33,368 nt of DNA from RGIG3009 sp045541495 (GCA_045541495.1 JAZQJE010000069.1:1-33368), one strand, 5' to 3'; counted from the first letter of the stretch, positions 9,152-19,211 are shown. Made by a program: numbers and translations. The notes: generated from the letters alone by a model not told the origin.

Positions 9152-12049
9152 ATGAAACATTTGAGTGAATATCGTCGTCGAATTTCCGCCTTGGTGATCG
9201 CGGCGACCATGTTGATTACATTGATAGGCGGCAGTTATCCTGTTGCAGCCGACGAGGTGACCGGTGCGGTGGATAAGCCGATATCGACCAATCCGGTGGC
9301 ACCTGTCACCACCACCACCTATAGTCAATACATTGCCGGCCATGGAGACGCGGCAAAGCCGGGTATCACGGTTTCCGTGGCGGGTTCAAATTTCATAGCA
9401 GAACCTGAGATCGGTGCGAGTCCGTACCAGGATAAATTCGGTTCTGTAAGTGGCGTAGAGACTGGAAACGACACGGTGAAGTTGACCTACACGGTGGAAG
9501 TACCCGAAACCGGTCTGTATAATATGGTATTAAAGTATTATGCATTGCCGGAAGACACCGGCGACATCCTGCTGGAACTGTTGGTCGATGGCGTACGTCC
9601 CTTTACGGAAGCGGGAAGCTTGAACTTCGGTCGGGTGTATACCGATGGTGACATACAGAAGGATGTATACGGCAACGATGTGGAACCGGATGCTGAACAA
9701 GTTTCCCGTTGGATCACGCAGTATGCCTACGATATTTACGGTGGCAGCGGCGAGTATTACTTCTATCTTACAGCGGGTGCTCATGAGATGTCCTTTATTA
9801 CTAAGGGCGTGCCGTTCCTGTTGGAAAGCTTCTCCCTGCAGCAAAAAGTCGCAGCACCTACTTATGAGGACTATTTGCGGCAATGGGAAGAAGCGGGTGC
9901 CTCGGATACCACCGGATTCCAGAAAAATTACCAGGCCGAGGGGCTGCTGGAAAAATCCGATTCCAGCATCCTGGTTGGCTCCGACCGCTCCAGTTCGCTG
10001 ATGGAGCCGTTTACCTATGAACATACCAACATCAATATCCTTAATGGTGCTCAGTGGACTATACCGGGTCAATGGGTCAGTTGGGAAGTTGAGGTAGAGG
10101 AAAGCGGTTTTTACACGCTTGGCTTTAAATATCGGCAAAGCTATCTGGACGGCTTGTTTTCGTCCCGCAAGGTTCTAATCGACGGAGAGGTTCCTTTTGA
10201 AGAACTGGAAGCAGTACAGTTCGACTATACCACAAGCTGGAAGAATCAGGTGGCAGGTGAGGACACTCCCTATCGTATCTATCTGACTGCCGGCGAGAAG
10301 CATACCATCACGCTGGAGAATGTCACCGGTGCTCTCAGTCAAACGATCGACACTCTGCAGATCTGTATTGACGAACTGAACGAGCTGTATCTGGATATTA
10401 TGATGATCACCGGCTCCGAACCCGACCCCAACCGCGACTATTATCTTAAAAAGAGCATACCGGACATTACCGAGCGTTTTACCGAAAATGCTAATGCCAT
10501 TTTGGCGGAAATGCAACGTTTGACCGATGAACTGGGCATGAAGGGTTCTGAGATGGCAACCTATGAGAATGTTGCTTACCAGTTGTTAAGTTACGGCGAA
10601 AATGTTGCTTCCTTGACCACTGACGGCCGCTTGTCTACCTTCCAGAGTGATATCGTAACTCTAAGCTCCAAATTGGCTACTTTACAAGGACAGGGCCTGG
10701 ATCTGGACTACCTTACCTTATCCTCAGTGGATATGAAACAACCCCGTGTCAAACAAAACTTCCTTGAATGGCTGGTTTATACGTGGAAAACCTTTATTAC
10801 TTCCTTCTCATATCGTGAAGTGGAGGAAAGCGAAGCCGATACTGCTGATCTGGAAGTGTGGATCGTCGGTGGTAGTGATCAATTACAGATCGTTGAAAAA
10901 ATGGTGGACGGCATGTTCACACAGCAACACGGTATCAGCGTCGATGTCAAATTGTCTCCCGGCACTCTGTTGCAGGCCACTGCTTCGGGTCTGGCACCAG
11001 ATGTTGCCCTTAACGTAGATTCCAACACCCCCGTCAACTTTGCCTTGCGTGGCGCATTGGTCGACCTGTCCACATTGGATGGTTTCGAAAAGCTGAAAGA
11101 GCAATATATTGAGGGTAGCTTTACTCCTTTTACCATGGATGATGTGGTATTTGCTATTCCTGCCACCCAAGTGTTTCAAATGATGTTTGTTCGTGATGAT
11201 GTTCTGCAGGATATGGGTTTGAAAGCCCCCAAAACCTGGGAGGAACTGTTAGATATCGCCCCCATTATCCAACGTCACAACATGCAGATCGGTGTTGGCG
11301 GTGTTACCACTACCGTGGGTGCCACCGTTACCACTGGTGTGTTTGCCGAAATTTTGTACCAGAGTGGCGGTTCATACTATACCGACGATCTACGTGAAGT
11401 CGCTTGGGACGAAAATGTAGCGGTTGAGGCTTTTAAAACGTTCACATCGTTCTTTACGGATTACAGTTTTCCGCTGTCTTACGATGCAGTCACCCGTTTC
11501 CGTACCGGTGAGATGCCCATCTTTATCACCAGCTATGGGATGTATAACAACATTCGTTATACAGCACCGGAAATTGACGGCTTATGGTCAATGAAATTGC
11601 TCCCCGGTGTAGAAGATGAGAACGGTACTGTCCACCATACTGCTGTGGGAAGTAGTGCCAACGCTTCTATAATTTTTGGTACCACTGATAATTTGGAAGA
11701 TGCTTGGACATTCCTCAAATGGTGGGCGGATGGAAACATTCAAGCGGAATATGGTAATCGAATGGAAGCCCGACTCGGTATATCTTCCCGTTATGCAACT
11801 GCTAACCGCGAAACACTCAAAAAGTTGCAATGGACAGAGGGCGAATTGAGCATTTTGAACGAACAAATGAAAGATATGGTTGTATTGCCCATACTCCCCG
11901 GTTACTATTATGTCAACCGCGGTTATACCAACTCCTTTACCGGCGTGGTCAACCAAGGTGAAAATCCCCGTGAGGTTCTGCTGAAATGGACTAAACTGGT
12001 CAATGAGGAATTGGAAAGAAAACAAAAGGAATTTGATAAAAATAATTAA
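9152..12049 (+). CDS. Secreted ABC solute-binding protein fused to carbohydrate-binding-like modules
   Basis: The chosen ATG gives 965 residues starting MKHLSEYRRR, followed by a hydrophobic stretch and an AxA-type cleavage site (PVAADE). An in-frame TTG at 9119 would put a non-signal sequence in front, so I reject it. There is no Cys near the cleavage site, so no lipobox. Residues about 108-233 and 259-416 are two beta-sandwich modules resembling CBM6/35 (VPETGLYNMVLKYY; EESGFYTLGFKYR). A helical linker follows. Residues about 565-965 are a family 1 sugar-binding protein (LEVWIVGG, APDVALNV, APKTWEELLDIAP, TFLKWWADG). It sits directly before a permease pair. Fusion of binding modules to a binding protein with no lipid anchor is unusual. 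Confidence 0.85.
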   Translation: MKHLSEYRRRISALVIAATMLITLIGGSYPVAADEVTGAVDKPISTNPVAPVTTTTYSQYIAGHGDAAKPGITVSVAGSNFIAEPEIGASPYQDKFGSVSGVETGNDTVKLTYTVEVPETGLYNMVLKYYALPEDTGDILLELLVDGVRPFTEAGSLNFGRVYTDGDIQKDVYGNDVEPDAEQVSRWITQYAYDIYGGSGEYYFYLTAGAHEMSFITKGVPFLLESFSLQQKVAAPTYEDYLRQWEEAGASDTTGFQKNYQAEGLLEKSDSSILVGSDRSSSLMEPFTYEHTNINILNGAQWTIPGQWVSWEVEVEESGFYTLGFKYRQSYLDGLFSSRKVLIDGEVPFEELEAVQFDYTTSWKNQVAGEDTPYRIYLTAGEKHTITLENVTGALSQTIDTLQICIDELNELYLDIMMITGSEPDPNRDYYLKKSIPDITERFTENANAILAEMQRLTDELGMKGSEMATYENVAYQLLSYGENVASLTTDGRLSTFQSDIVTLSSKLATLQGQGLDLDYLTLSSVDMKQPRVKQNFLEWLVYTWKTFITSFSYREVEESEADTADLEVWIVGGSDQLQIVEKMVDGMFTQQHGISVDVKLSPGTLLQATASGLAPDVALNVDSNTPVNFALRGALVDLSTLDGFEKLKEQYIEGSFTPFTMDDVVFAIPATQVFQMMFVRDDVLQDMGLKAPKTWEELLDIAPIIQRHNMQIGVGGVTTTVGATVTTGVFAEILYQSGGSYYTDDLREVAWDENVAVEAFKTFTSFFTDYSFPLSYDAVTRFRTGEMPIFITSYGMYNNIRYTAPEIDGLWSMKLLPGVEDENGTVHHTAVGSSANASIIFGTTDNLEDAWTFLKWWADGNIQAEYGNRMEARLGISSRYATANRETLKKLQWTEGELSILNEQMKDMVVLPILPGYYYVNRGYTNSFTGVVNQGENPREVLLKWTKLVNEELERKQKEFDKNN

Positions 12050-12071
12050 CCGAGGGAAAGGAAGGGGTCTT

Positions 12072-12980
12072 ATGCGAAAAAAGACCGGCAATTCATTGAG
12101 CTTGGGCCATCGGATGTGGGCCAGCCGCTATAGTTATCTATTGATCGCACCATTTATGATCTTTTTTGCCATCTTTGTGATTGCTCCCATCGTTGCTTCG
12201 ATCGCATTGAGCTTTACCGACTTTAACATGCTACAAACACCAAACTGGGTCTGGTTTGAAAACTATCAACGCTTGTTTATGTCGGATGATGTATTTATCA
12301 CCGCTGCAAAAAACACCTTGATTTTGGCGTTGATCACCGGCCCGTTAAGTTACATATTGTGTTTCCTTTTTGCGTGGTTGGTCAACGAGCTTCCCCACCA
12401 TTTAAGTGCTATCATCACGGTGATCTTGTACGCGCCGTCTATCAGCGGTAATGCTTATACGATATGGGCATGGATCCTCAGCGGTGACCGATACGGTCTG
12501 TTAAATGGCGTGTTGATGAAACTCGGCTTGATTAGCGACCCTGTTCAGTGGCTGACAGATACGAATTATATGTTGGGGGCTACCATCATCGTCCAGCTGT
12601 GGTTATCGTTGGGCACCAGCTTTTTAGCCCATCGCGCCGGTTTAAAAGGCGTGGACTCCACGCTGTACGAGGCAGCGGCTATTGATGGTGTTCGCAACCG
12701 TTTCCAGGAAGTTTGGTACGTCACCCTTCCTTCTATGAAACCCCAGCTGTTATTTGCTGCTGTTATGCAGATTTCCGGCGCATTTGGTGTCGGTGCGGTT
12801 CAGATTTCTCTTACCGGTAACCCGTCCACCGACTATGCCACTCACACCATATTGGCGCATATTGCCGACTACGGTACCACTCGATATGAATTAGGCTATG
12901 CCAGTGCCATGGCATCAATTTTGCTGATCCTTATGCTGCTGACCAACAAAGTGGTGCATAAGGTCTTACGTGATGATTAA
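12072..12980 (+). CDS. Sugar ABC transporter permease, MalF/LplB type (importer 1)
   Basis: A 302-residue inner-membrane protein with about six membrane segments. The start is ATG after GGAAGGGG at 12060-12067; an in-frame upstream ATG at 12003 lies inside the preceding gene and has no good ribosome binding site. The C-terminal cytoplasmic loop YEAAAIDGVRNRFQEVW matches the EAA motif that docks the ATPase. It follows the fused binding protein by 22 bases and precedes the partner permease by 15 bases. The complex would bring oligosaccharides into the cell using an ATPase encoded elsewhere. Confidence 0.92.
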   Translation: MRKKTGNSLSLGHRMWASRYSYLLIAPFMIFFAIFVIAPIVASIALSFTDFNMLQTPNWVWFENYQRLFMSDDVFITAAKNTLILALITGPLSYILCFLFAWLVNELPHHLSAIITVILYAPSISGNAYTIWAWILSGDRYGLLNGVLMKLGLISDPVQWLTDTNYMLGATIIVQLWLSLGTSFLAHRAGLKGVDSTLYEAAAIDGVRNRFQEVWYVTLPSMKPQLLFAAVMQISGAFGVGAVQISLTGNPSTDYATHTILAHIADYGTTRYELGYASAMASILLILMLLTNKVVHKVLRDD

Positions 12981-12995
12981 AAAGGAGGAGTCAAT

Positions 12996-13856
12996 GTGAA
13001 ATTGCGCAATAGTGCGGGACGGGTCAACCGTTCCTTGACGGGCAACCTCGGTGTACTCTTCCTGTTGTTGGTCGTCTGTGTGTTTATGTTCCTGCCCATG
13101 TGGTACACCGCTATAACGGCGTTTAAGCCGGCGGAAGAACTTTTCCTTTTTCCGCCACGGATGTATGTACAAAATCCCACATCCAACAATTTTAGTCAAC
13201 TGTCATTGGTGTTTGCTAACTCGTGGGTACCGTTTTCCCGTTATTTGTTCAATAGTATCTTTATTACGATTGTCAAAACGATCTTTTCAGTCTTCGTGGG
13301 TGCGTTAGCGGCATATCCATTTGCAAAGCATCGTTTCCCGGGTAAAAATTTCATCTGGGGTATCATAATGGTGTCTTTGCTATATCAGGGTAACGTTACA
13401 CAGTTGCCGCTTTACATCATTCAGACTGAACTTCATCTGATCAATACCAATTGGGCGCTGATTCTACCGGCTGTCGCCACTCCCATGTATATGTTTCTGA
13501 TGAAACAGTTTATGGGGCAGATTCCGGACTCGTTGCTGGAAGCGGCCAAGATCGACGGCGCCGGTGAATTCCGCATTTTTATGAATATCATCCTACCCAA
13601 TATTAAGCCCGCATGGTTAACGGTGTTGGTGTTGACTTTCCAAGGGGCATGGGCGGCTGGCTCCGACGGTTTGGTGTTCAATGAGGAACTGAAGTTACTG
13701 CCCTCGGCACTGGCTCAGATCGGCGCGGCGGGTATTGCCCGACAAGGTGCTGCGGCTGCCGCCGCATTGCTGATGCTGATCCCGCCGGTACTGGCGTTCA
13801 TCGTTACCCAGAGCAGCATGATGCAGACGATGGCACATTCCGGCATCAAGGATTGA
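12996..13856 (+). CDS. Sugar ABC transporter permease, MalG type (importer 1)
   Basis: A 286-residue protein with about six membrane segments and the MalG-type loop LEAAKIDGAGEFRIF. It starts at GTG after a perfect AAAGGAGGAG; the ATG two bases earlier is followed at once by a stop. The WYTAITAFKPAEELFLFPP segment after the first helix is typical of this half of sugar importers. It pairs with the preceding permease and the fused solute-binding protein. Confidence 0.93.
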   Translation: MKLRNSAGRVNRSLTGNLGVLFLLLVVCVFMFLPMWYTAITAFKPAEELFLFPPRMYVQNPTSNNFSQLSLVFANSWVPFSRYLFNSIFITIVKTIFSVFVGALAAYPFAKHRFPGKNFIWGIIMVSLLYQGNVTQLPLYIIQTELHLINTNWALILPAVATPMYMFLMKQFMGQIPDSLLEAAKIDGAGEFRIFMNIILPNIKPAWLTVLVLTFQGAWAAGSDGLVFNEELKLLPSALAQIGAAGIARQGAAAAAALLMLIPPVLAFIVTQSSMMQTMAHSGIKD

Positions 13857-13881
13857 TGTTGCGGTGAAAGGGGATCGGAAC

Positions 13882-15357
13882 ATGAAGAAAAAAATTATAA
13901 CAAGCGGCTTGTTGGCTGTACTGATACTTATCGGCAGCAGCATGCCTACCGCTGCCCTACAGCCGGATCGCGCCTACAACTATACAACGGACAACCAACC
14001 TGTGGCGTCTCCGAATCTGTACGAGGTGGAAAAGGTTATCTACGGCAACCATTTGGGTTGCGGTGATTTTAAGGAACCACGAGATTTCTTTGTGGACAAA
14101 AACAACCATTTATACATACTCGACTCTGAAAATGCACGTATAGTAATATTGGACGAAAAATATCAACTTATTAAAACACTGGACACGTTCAACACCGCCA
14201 ATGGCGAAGTGCATACCATCTCATATGGCGCAGAGGGATTATTTTATCAAGAAAGCACGGGACTATTGTATGTGGCAGATACTTACAACGATCGCCTTCT
14301 TATCAGTGATCTCGACGGCAATATTCGGCATCTTTATACCATGCCGCAGACCGACTTGATCGAGGCGTATGTATCTTATCAGCCCTCGAAGGTGATCGTG
14401 GATAACAACGGTAACATCTACGTGCTTTCTAAAAACATCAATACCGGCGCGGTGATGACGGACAGCAACAATAACTTCATCGGCTTTTACGGCACCAACA
14501 AGATCAAAGCATCCTTCACAGTGCAGATGGAAAAGATGTGGCGTAAACTGTTAGGTGATCAGGATAATGAGTCAGCCGACTATAGTTTTCAGCCGGTGCA
14601 GTACAATAACCTTTTCTGGGGAAGTGACCGTTTTATTTATGCGGTATCCACTAAGAACGAGTATCTTACCAGCGAGGTGAGCAAGCTGAACGCGGTGGGA
14701 GACAGTGTCCTCAGCAGTTCTGCCGTATTTGGTGATCCCAACTTAGGCAGTGAAGAGTTTTCCACTATTGTGGATATTGCTGTTTCTGAAAATGGCTTAT
14801 TTACCATTCTGGACCAATACAATTGCAAATTGTACACCTACGATTCCGATAGCAATCTGCTAGGAGCTTTTGGTGCCCCCGGTGAACAAGAGGGATTATT
14901 CGAAATTCCCACCGCCATTTCCTATAACATGGAAGGCGACTTATTGGTATTGGATGCGGAGAAAGGCAACATTACCGTATTCAGCCCCACTTATTATCAA
15001 ACCAGAGTGGAGGAGGCAATCACCCTGTTCCATGATGGTTTGTATGAGGAGTCCATCGAACCGTGGAACGATGTGTTGCGTATGAATGTGAACTTCCGAT
15101 TGGCATATGTGGGCATCGGCAAGGCTAATATGATGCTTGGTGACTACGAGACCGCCATGGAAAATTTTAAACTGGGCAACAACTCAGCCTATTACTCCGA
15201 TGCTCAAAAAGAACTACGGGATATGTCTTTAAAAGAGAATTTTAGTATCATTGCTGTGATTGTAGCGATTTTGGCAATCGCTTTGATGTTTATTGATAAA
15301 CTGATCCCGTTGTTCAAAAAGATTTTCAAGTTTCGTAAAAAGGGAGGGAAAGCGTGA
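13882..15357 (+). CDS. Membrane-anchored NHL-repeat/TPR protein
   Basis: 491 residues from the ATG at 13882, preceded by AAAGGGGA; an in-frame GTG at 13864 overlaps that site. A signal peptide (MKKKIITSGLLAVLILIGSS) is followed by about five NHL-type beta-propeller blades (EPRDFFVDKNNHLYILDSEN; LLYVADTYNDRLLI; PSKVIVDNNGNIYVLS; FTILDQYNCKLYTYD; LLVLDAEKGNITVF). Then come one or two TPR-like helical pairs (about residues 385-450) and a C-terminal membrane helix with a basic tail, KKIFKFRKKGGKA. The propeller is therefore expected outside the membrane. It lies between a permease pair and the YIP1 and DUF5696 genes, and its stop overlaps the YIP1 start. It may be a scaffold or sensor for the importer; the function is unknown. 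Confidence 0.8.
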   Translation: MKKKIITSGLLAVLILIGSSMPTAALQPDRAYNYTTDNQPVASPNLYEVEKVIYGNHLGCGDFKEPRDFFVDKNNHLYILDSENARIVILDEKYQLIKTLDTFNTANGEVHTISYGAEGLFYQESTGLLYVADTYNDRLLISDLDGNIRHLYTMPQTDLIEAYVSYQPSKVIVDNNGNIYVLSKNINTGAVMTDSNNNFIGFYGTNKIKASFTVQMEKMWRKLLGDQDNESADYSFQPVQYNNLFWGSDRFIYAVSTKNEYLTSEVSKLNAVGDSVLSSSAVFGDPNLGSEEFSTIVDIAVSENGLFTILDQYNCKLYTYDSDSNLLGAFGAPGEQEGLFEIPTAISYNMEGDLLVLDAEKGNITVFSPTYYQTRVEEAITLFHDGLYEESIEPWNDVLRMNVNFRLAYVGIGKANMMLGDYETAMENFKLGNNSAYYSDAQKELRDMSLKENFSIIAVIVAILAIALMFIDKLIPLFKKIFKFRKKGGKA

Positions 15358-15995
15358 TGGCAAAATACAGCGGTTTTGATACCATGAGTCCTTGGAAGTA
15401 TCCCTTTTATATCATGCTACACCCCTCGGTTGGCTTTCAAGAACTCAAATACAACAAAAAAGGCTCTAAATTAATCGTAAGTTCCATTCTGCTGTTGTGG
15501 TTTTTAGAAGAAGTCATCTACAAGATGAACACCGACTTTGATTTCAACACCGTTTCTCCTGACGATATAAATGTGATCATGTTGTTATTCTCCACCGTGG
15601 TGATCTTTGTGGTGGTGACAGCGGCAAACTGGTGTTTCTGCACGTTGATGGACGGTAAAGGAACCTATAAAGATATTTGTGTGGTATGCGCATATGCATT
15701 ATTGCCTCATATTTTTGTCAGTCTTGTAACCGTCCCGTTGAGCTGGTTTTTCGTTCAAGAAGAAGCCGCCATCCTCACGTACATCTTGTTATTAGCCAAA
15801 TTATGGAGCGCCTGGATCGCGTTAAGCGGCCTGTCCGTCATCCACGAGTACTCTGCTAAAAAGACCATTGGATCCGTACTGCTTACCGTGCTGGGCATGT
15901 TGATCATTCTGTTCATCGCCTTCTTGTGCTTCATGCTGTTACAACAGCTGGTGCTCTTTATAGGCACCCTGCGTATGGAATTGATAGGGAGGTAA
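15357..15995 (+). CDS. YIP1-family integral membrane protein
   Basis: 212 residues from the ATG at 15357 (one more from GTG at 15354), after AGGGAGG at 15341-15347. It has about five hydrophobic segments and begins with the cytoplasmic MSPWKYPFYIMLHPSVGFQELKYNKKG segment typical of bacterial YIP1 proteins. The start codon overlaps the stop of the NHL/TPR gene, which argues for tight coupling. Its role in bacteria is not established. The position between importer permeases and a DUF5696 protein suggests assembly or stabilisation of the membrane complex. Confidence 0.78.
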   Translation: MAKYSGFDTMSPWKYPFYIMLHPSVGFQELKYNKKGSKLIVSSILLLWFLEEVIYKMNTDFDFNTVSPDDINVIMLLFSTVVIFVVVTAANWCFCTLMDGKGTYKDICVVCAYALLPHIFVSLVTVPLSWFFVQEEAAILTYILLLAKLWSAWIALSGLSVIHEYSAKKTIGSVLLTVLGMLIILFIAFLCFMLLQQLVLFIGTLRMELIGR

Positions 15996-16001
15996 GATCG
16001 C

Positions 16002-18299
16002 ATGAAATCATCAAAACACGAATGGATCGGTAAAGCGATCGGCTATCTTCTCACAGCGGTATTTGTGGTGGCAATGGGTATCGGTTTGATTACCATGGTC
16101 ATCAACGACCGGAAAATTGATTCCGACGATGATAGTGCCGGTGAAGTGATTCAACTACCTCGCACGGAATTGGGCGACCCCGCCTTTGAAACCGTCGCGG
16201 AAAATGCGGGATACATTTTATATGCGGATAAACGCACCGGTGAGATTGCAGTGTTTGACCGTGCAAAAGAGGCTACATGGTACAGCAATCCCCAAGATCG
16301 TGCGGAAGATGTGCTTTGTTACGATAAGACCATATTGGCCTCTCAATTGATACTGTCCTACGTCAATTTAGTAGATAGCACTATTGACTCGCAAGTGAAC
16401 ACCATGTACGGCAGTGCGCAGGTATCCGGTGTGACCAGCAACGCTATCGACGGTGGCATTGAATTCGTTTACGATTTCCCGGAACTGGGTTTCACCGTTC
16501 CGCTGGCATATGCGCTGACGGAAGATGGTTTCACGGTACAGATCGATGCTAACCGCATTAAGGAATCCATGCCGGCTCTATACAAGCTATTGTCGATATC
16601 CGTACTGCCTTTCTACGGTACAGGCAGTATACAGGACGAAGGATATTTGTTCGTCCCCGACGGCAGCGGTGCGTTGATCGAATACAACAACGGCAAACAG
16701 ACCAGCCAAACCTACAGCGCTCCTATTTATGGCATCGATATGGTCGTACAGGAGGAAAAAAAGGCCAGTGTCTCCGAATCTATTCGTATGCCGGTATTCG
16801 GTCTTAAAACCAACAACACTGCCACATTGGGTGTCATCACCTCCGGCGAATCTTTGGGTCAGATCAACGCTTCGGTCAGCAGAAAAACCAACAGCTACAA
16901 CCAAGCCTATGCGGAAATGGTATATCGTCGCCGCGAGATCACCAAAGTGGACAAGGGCGGCAGAACCTTCAACATGTCCCAATACACCGAGCATCTGCTG
17001 CAAGAGGAACCCTTTACGGTGCGGTACTTCTTGTTGTACGACGAGGATGCGAATTATTCCGGAATGGCGCGTTGTTACCGTGAATATTTGTTGGATAACG
17101 ATCTGGTAAATCGCTCCGAACTGGTAAACGACTATTCTTTGCTGATGGAGCTGTATGGTGCTGTTCAGAAAAAGCAAGACGATTTCAGCCTTAAGGCGGA
17201 TACGGTGTTGGATTTAACTTCGTATGCTCAAGCAATCGAGTTGTGTGAAAAACTGCGCAATGCCGGTGTAGATATCACCCTCTCCATGAAAGGGTGGACA
17301 TCCGGTGGCTTGGGCAACACAGCACCCGACCGTTTCACGCCGGAAAAAGTATTGGGCGGAAAGAAAGGTTTTGCCTCTCTTACGGAATATGCGGAGAAAA
17401 ATGGTATTACCGCTTTCTTTGAACAGGATTTCATGAACCTCTATAAAAATGGTGGTGCCTATATTACCAACCGTGACGGCATCGGCTTGCTGATCGGCTC
17501 TACTGCTCCCATCGGTCGTTACAATTACGACAACTATGAACTGGACAAAGAAAACAGCTGGTACCTGCTAACTCCTATTTGCGTGCAGGACGCTGTAAAC
17601 AAATTCACGGCATCCCTCGCCGATTCCAACATTCGTAATGTTGCTATCGGCACCCTGGGTAATACCCTGTATTCCGATTACAGTAAAAACCATTATACGT
17701 CACGTGCCAAAGCCCAGCAGATCATAGAGGCGTGTATTGAAAACCTCGACACCTCGTTTAACGATCTGTTAGTCAGCGAAGGGAATGCCTATACCTTTAA
17801 AGGTGCGGACATGATGGCCGATACGCCGGTGGCCAATAGCCGGTATGATATCGTGGATATCAGCGTGCCGTTTTATCAGATGGTTTTACACGGACTTGTT
17901 CCCATGACAGTACCTTCCTGCAACCTGTCTGCCGATAGTCGATATCTGTACTTGAAAGCAGCGGAAACGGGTTGCTTGCTCAAATACACGTGGATTGCCG
18001 AAGACGTTAAACAATTGATGGATACAGATTACAACGATTTGTTCGGCGTCGGCTTCGATGCGTGGTTTGAAAGTGCCACTACGGAATATAAAACCATGAA
18101 AGAGAAATTATCGGCTTTGTCTGCGTTGCAGATTCTTCGCCATGAAGAAGTGGCGGAAGGTGTCTTCAAAACCACTTACGAAGGCAACACCTGTGTCATT
18201 GTCAATTACAATGAGACCGCGGTGACCTACGATGGTCAGCGGATCGCCGCCGAAAGCTATGAAGTTATAAAAGAGGAGGGTGAGATCGATGCGCAGTAA
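16002..18299 (+). CDS. Membrane-anchored DUF5696-type protein, glycosidase-like
   Basis: A 765-residue protein with a single N-terminal membrane helix (about residues 10-32) and a large extracellular part; the start follows AGGGAGGTAAG. A beta-sandwich (about residues 60-360, with VPDGSGALIEYNNG) is followed by a probable TIM barrel (about 385-690). Barrel-like features include LTSYAQAIELCEKLRNAGV, LSMKGWTSGG, FEQDFMNLYK with E474 and D476, and LVSEGNAYTF. The overall order resembles GH101-like glycosidases, but activity is an inference. A small beta-domain ends the protein. It follows the YIP1 gene by 6 bases and overlaps the next permease by 11 bases. Likely an outer-face enzyme or substrate handler for the importers. 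Confidence 0.75.
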   Translation: MKSSKHEWIGKAIGYLLTAVFVVAMGIGLITMVINDRKIDSDDDSAGEVIQLPRTELGDPAFETVAENAGYILYADKRTGEIAVFDRAKEATWYSNPQDRAEDVLCYDKTILASQLILSYVNLVDSTIDSQVNTMYGSAQVSGVTSNAIDGGIEFVYDFPELGFTVPLAYALTEDGFTVQIDANRIKESMPALYKLLSISVLPFYGTGSIQDEGYLFVPDGSGALIEYNNGKQTSQTYSAPIYGIDMVVQEEKKASVSESIRMPVFGLKTNNTATLGVITSGESLGQINASVSRKTNSYNQAYAEMVYRRREITKVDKGGRTFNMSQYTEHLLQEEPFTVRYFLLYDEDANYSGMARCYREYLLDNDLVNRSELVNDYSLLMELYGAVQKKQDDFSLKADTVLDLTSYAQAIELCEKLRNAGVDITLSMKGWTSGGLGNTAPDRFTPEKVLGGKKGFASLTEYAEKNGITAFFEQDFMNLYKNGGAYITNRDGIGLLIGSTAPIGRYNYDNYELDKENSWYLLTPICVQDAVNKFTASLADSNIRNVAIGTLGNTLYSDYSKNHYTSRAKAQQIIEACIENLDTSFNDLLVSEGNAYTFKGADMMADTPVANSRYDIVDISVPFYQMVLHGLVPMTVPSCNLSADSRYLYLKAAETGCLLKYTWIAEDVKQLMDTDYNDLFGVGFDAWFESATTEYKTMKEKLSALSALQILRHEEVAEGVFKTTYEGNTCVIVNYNETAVTYDGQRIAAESYEVIKEEGEIDAQ

Positions 18300-19191
18300 G
18301 TTACGGAAAAGACATGGCGCCAGCTTAGGCGAAAGGCGCGAGCGCAAGGGCATGTTGTTCCTGATCCCGTGGGTGATCGGTTTCATTTTCTTCTTCCTCA
18401 AGCCCATGGCGGAATCTATGTATTACACATTTAATACGGTTTCCTTTGGTAATGAAGGCCTTGAATACGAAGCGGTCGGTTGGGAAAACTACGCCAGTAT
18501 TTTTGCCGATAAGAGTTTTTTACAAAACCTGAGCGAAGCGTGGACTTCGATTCTGTACCAAGTACCATTGGTAGTGTTGTTCAGTCTGATGGTAGCCCTG
18601 CTTCTCAACAAGCAGTTTCCCGGCCGTTTACTGTTTCGTTCCGTTTTCTTTGTTCCGCTGATCGTTATGTCCAGCGTGGTTACCGGCATCATGAATGATA
18701 TTTCCGGTTATGCCACATTAGGTGAAGCGGGAAACAACCTTGTAAATTTTGATTTCGGTGTAGATGGATTCTTTACCAATATTCTGTCCGCACTCGGTAT
18801 TGGTAGCACTATACTGGAGGAATTTTCAGGTCTCTTTAATAACCTGTTCTCCATATCGTGGAGTTCAGCGGTACAGATCATTTTGTACCTGACTGCCCTG
18901 CAAACCATTCCGGAATCCTATTACGAGGTGTGCAGCATCGAAGGTGCCACCCCGTGGGAAGCCTTCTGGAAGATCACCTTCCCTTGCTTATCGCCCATCA
19001 CGCTGGTGTGTTTGATCTATACGATCGTAGACACCTTCACTCACGCAAAACTGGTCGACAGCATCACCAATATGTCGGATAAATTCTTGCACTTATCTGC
19101 TACCATGGCGTGGGTGTACTTCATAGGTGTTTTCGTGTATATCATTGTCATTTACTCCATCGTATCTCGTTGGGTCAAATACATGGATTAA
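18289..19191 (+). CDS. Sugar ABC transporter permease, MalF/LplB type (importer 2)
   Basis: 300 residues from the ATG at 18289, 8 bases after AAGAGGAGGG; an in-frame GTG at 18280 overlaps that site and is rejected. About six membrane segments. The ATPase-docking loop YYEVCSIEGATPWEAFW is a divergent form of EAA, with EVC in place of EAA. It overlaps the DUF5696 gene by 11 bases, so the second importer is translationally tied to that protein. Its sequence differs clearly from the first MalF-type permease, so it is not a recent copy. Confidence 0.92.
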   Translation: MRSKLRKRHGASLGERRERKGMLFLIPWVIGFIFFFLKPMAESMYYTFNTVSFGNEGLEYEAVGWENYASIFADKSFLQNLSEAWTSILYQVPLVVLFSLMVALLLNKQFPGRLLFRSVFFVPLIVMSSVVTGIMNDISGYATLGEAGNNLVNFDFGVDGFFTNILSALGIGSTILEEFSGLFNNLFSISWSSAVQIILYLTALQTIPESYYEVCSIEGATPWEAFWKITFPCLSPITLVCLIYTIVDTFTHAKLVDSITNMSDKFLHLSATMAWVYFIGVFVYIIVIYSIVSRWVKYMD

Positions 19192-19211
19192 GTGGGGGGT
19201 GAAATAAAATA

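Noticed and set aside
12003..12071. Upstream ATG extending the first permease into the binding-protein gene
   Set aside because: No ribosome binding site at that ATG and a charged, non-membrane extension. The ATG at 12072 follows a strong GGAAGGGG.
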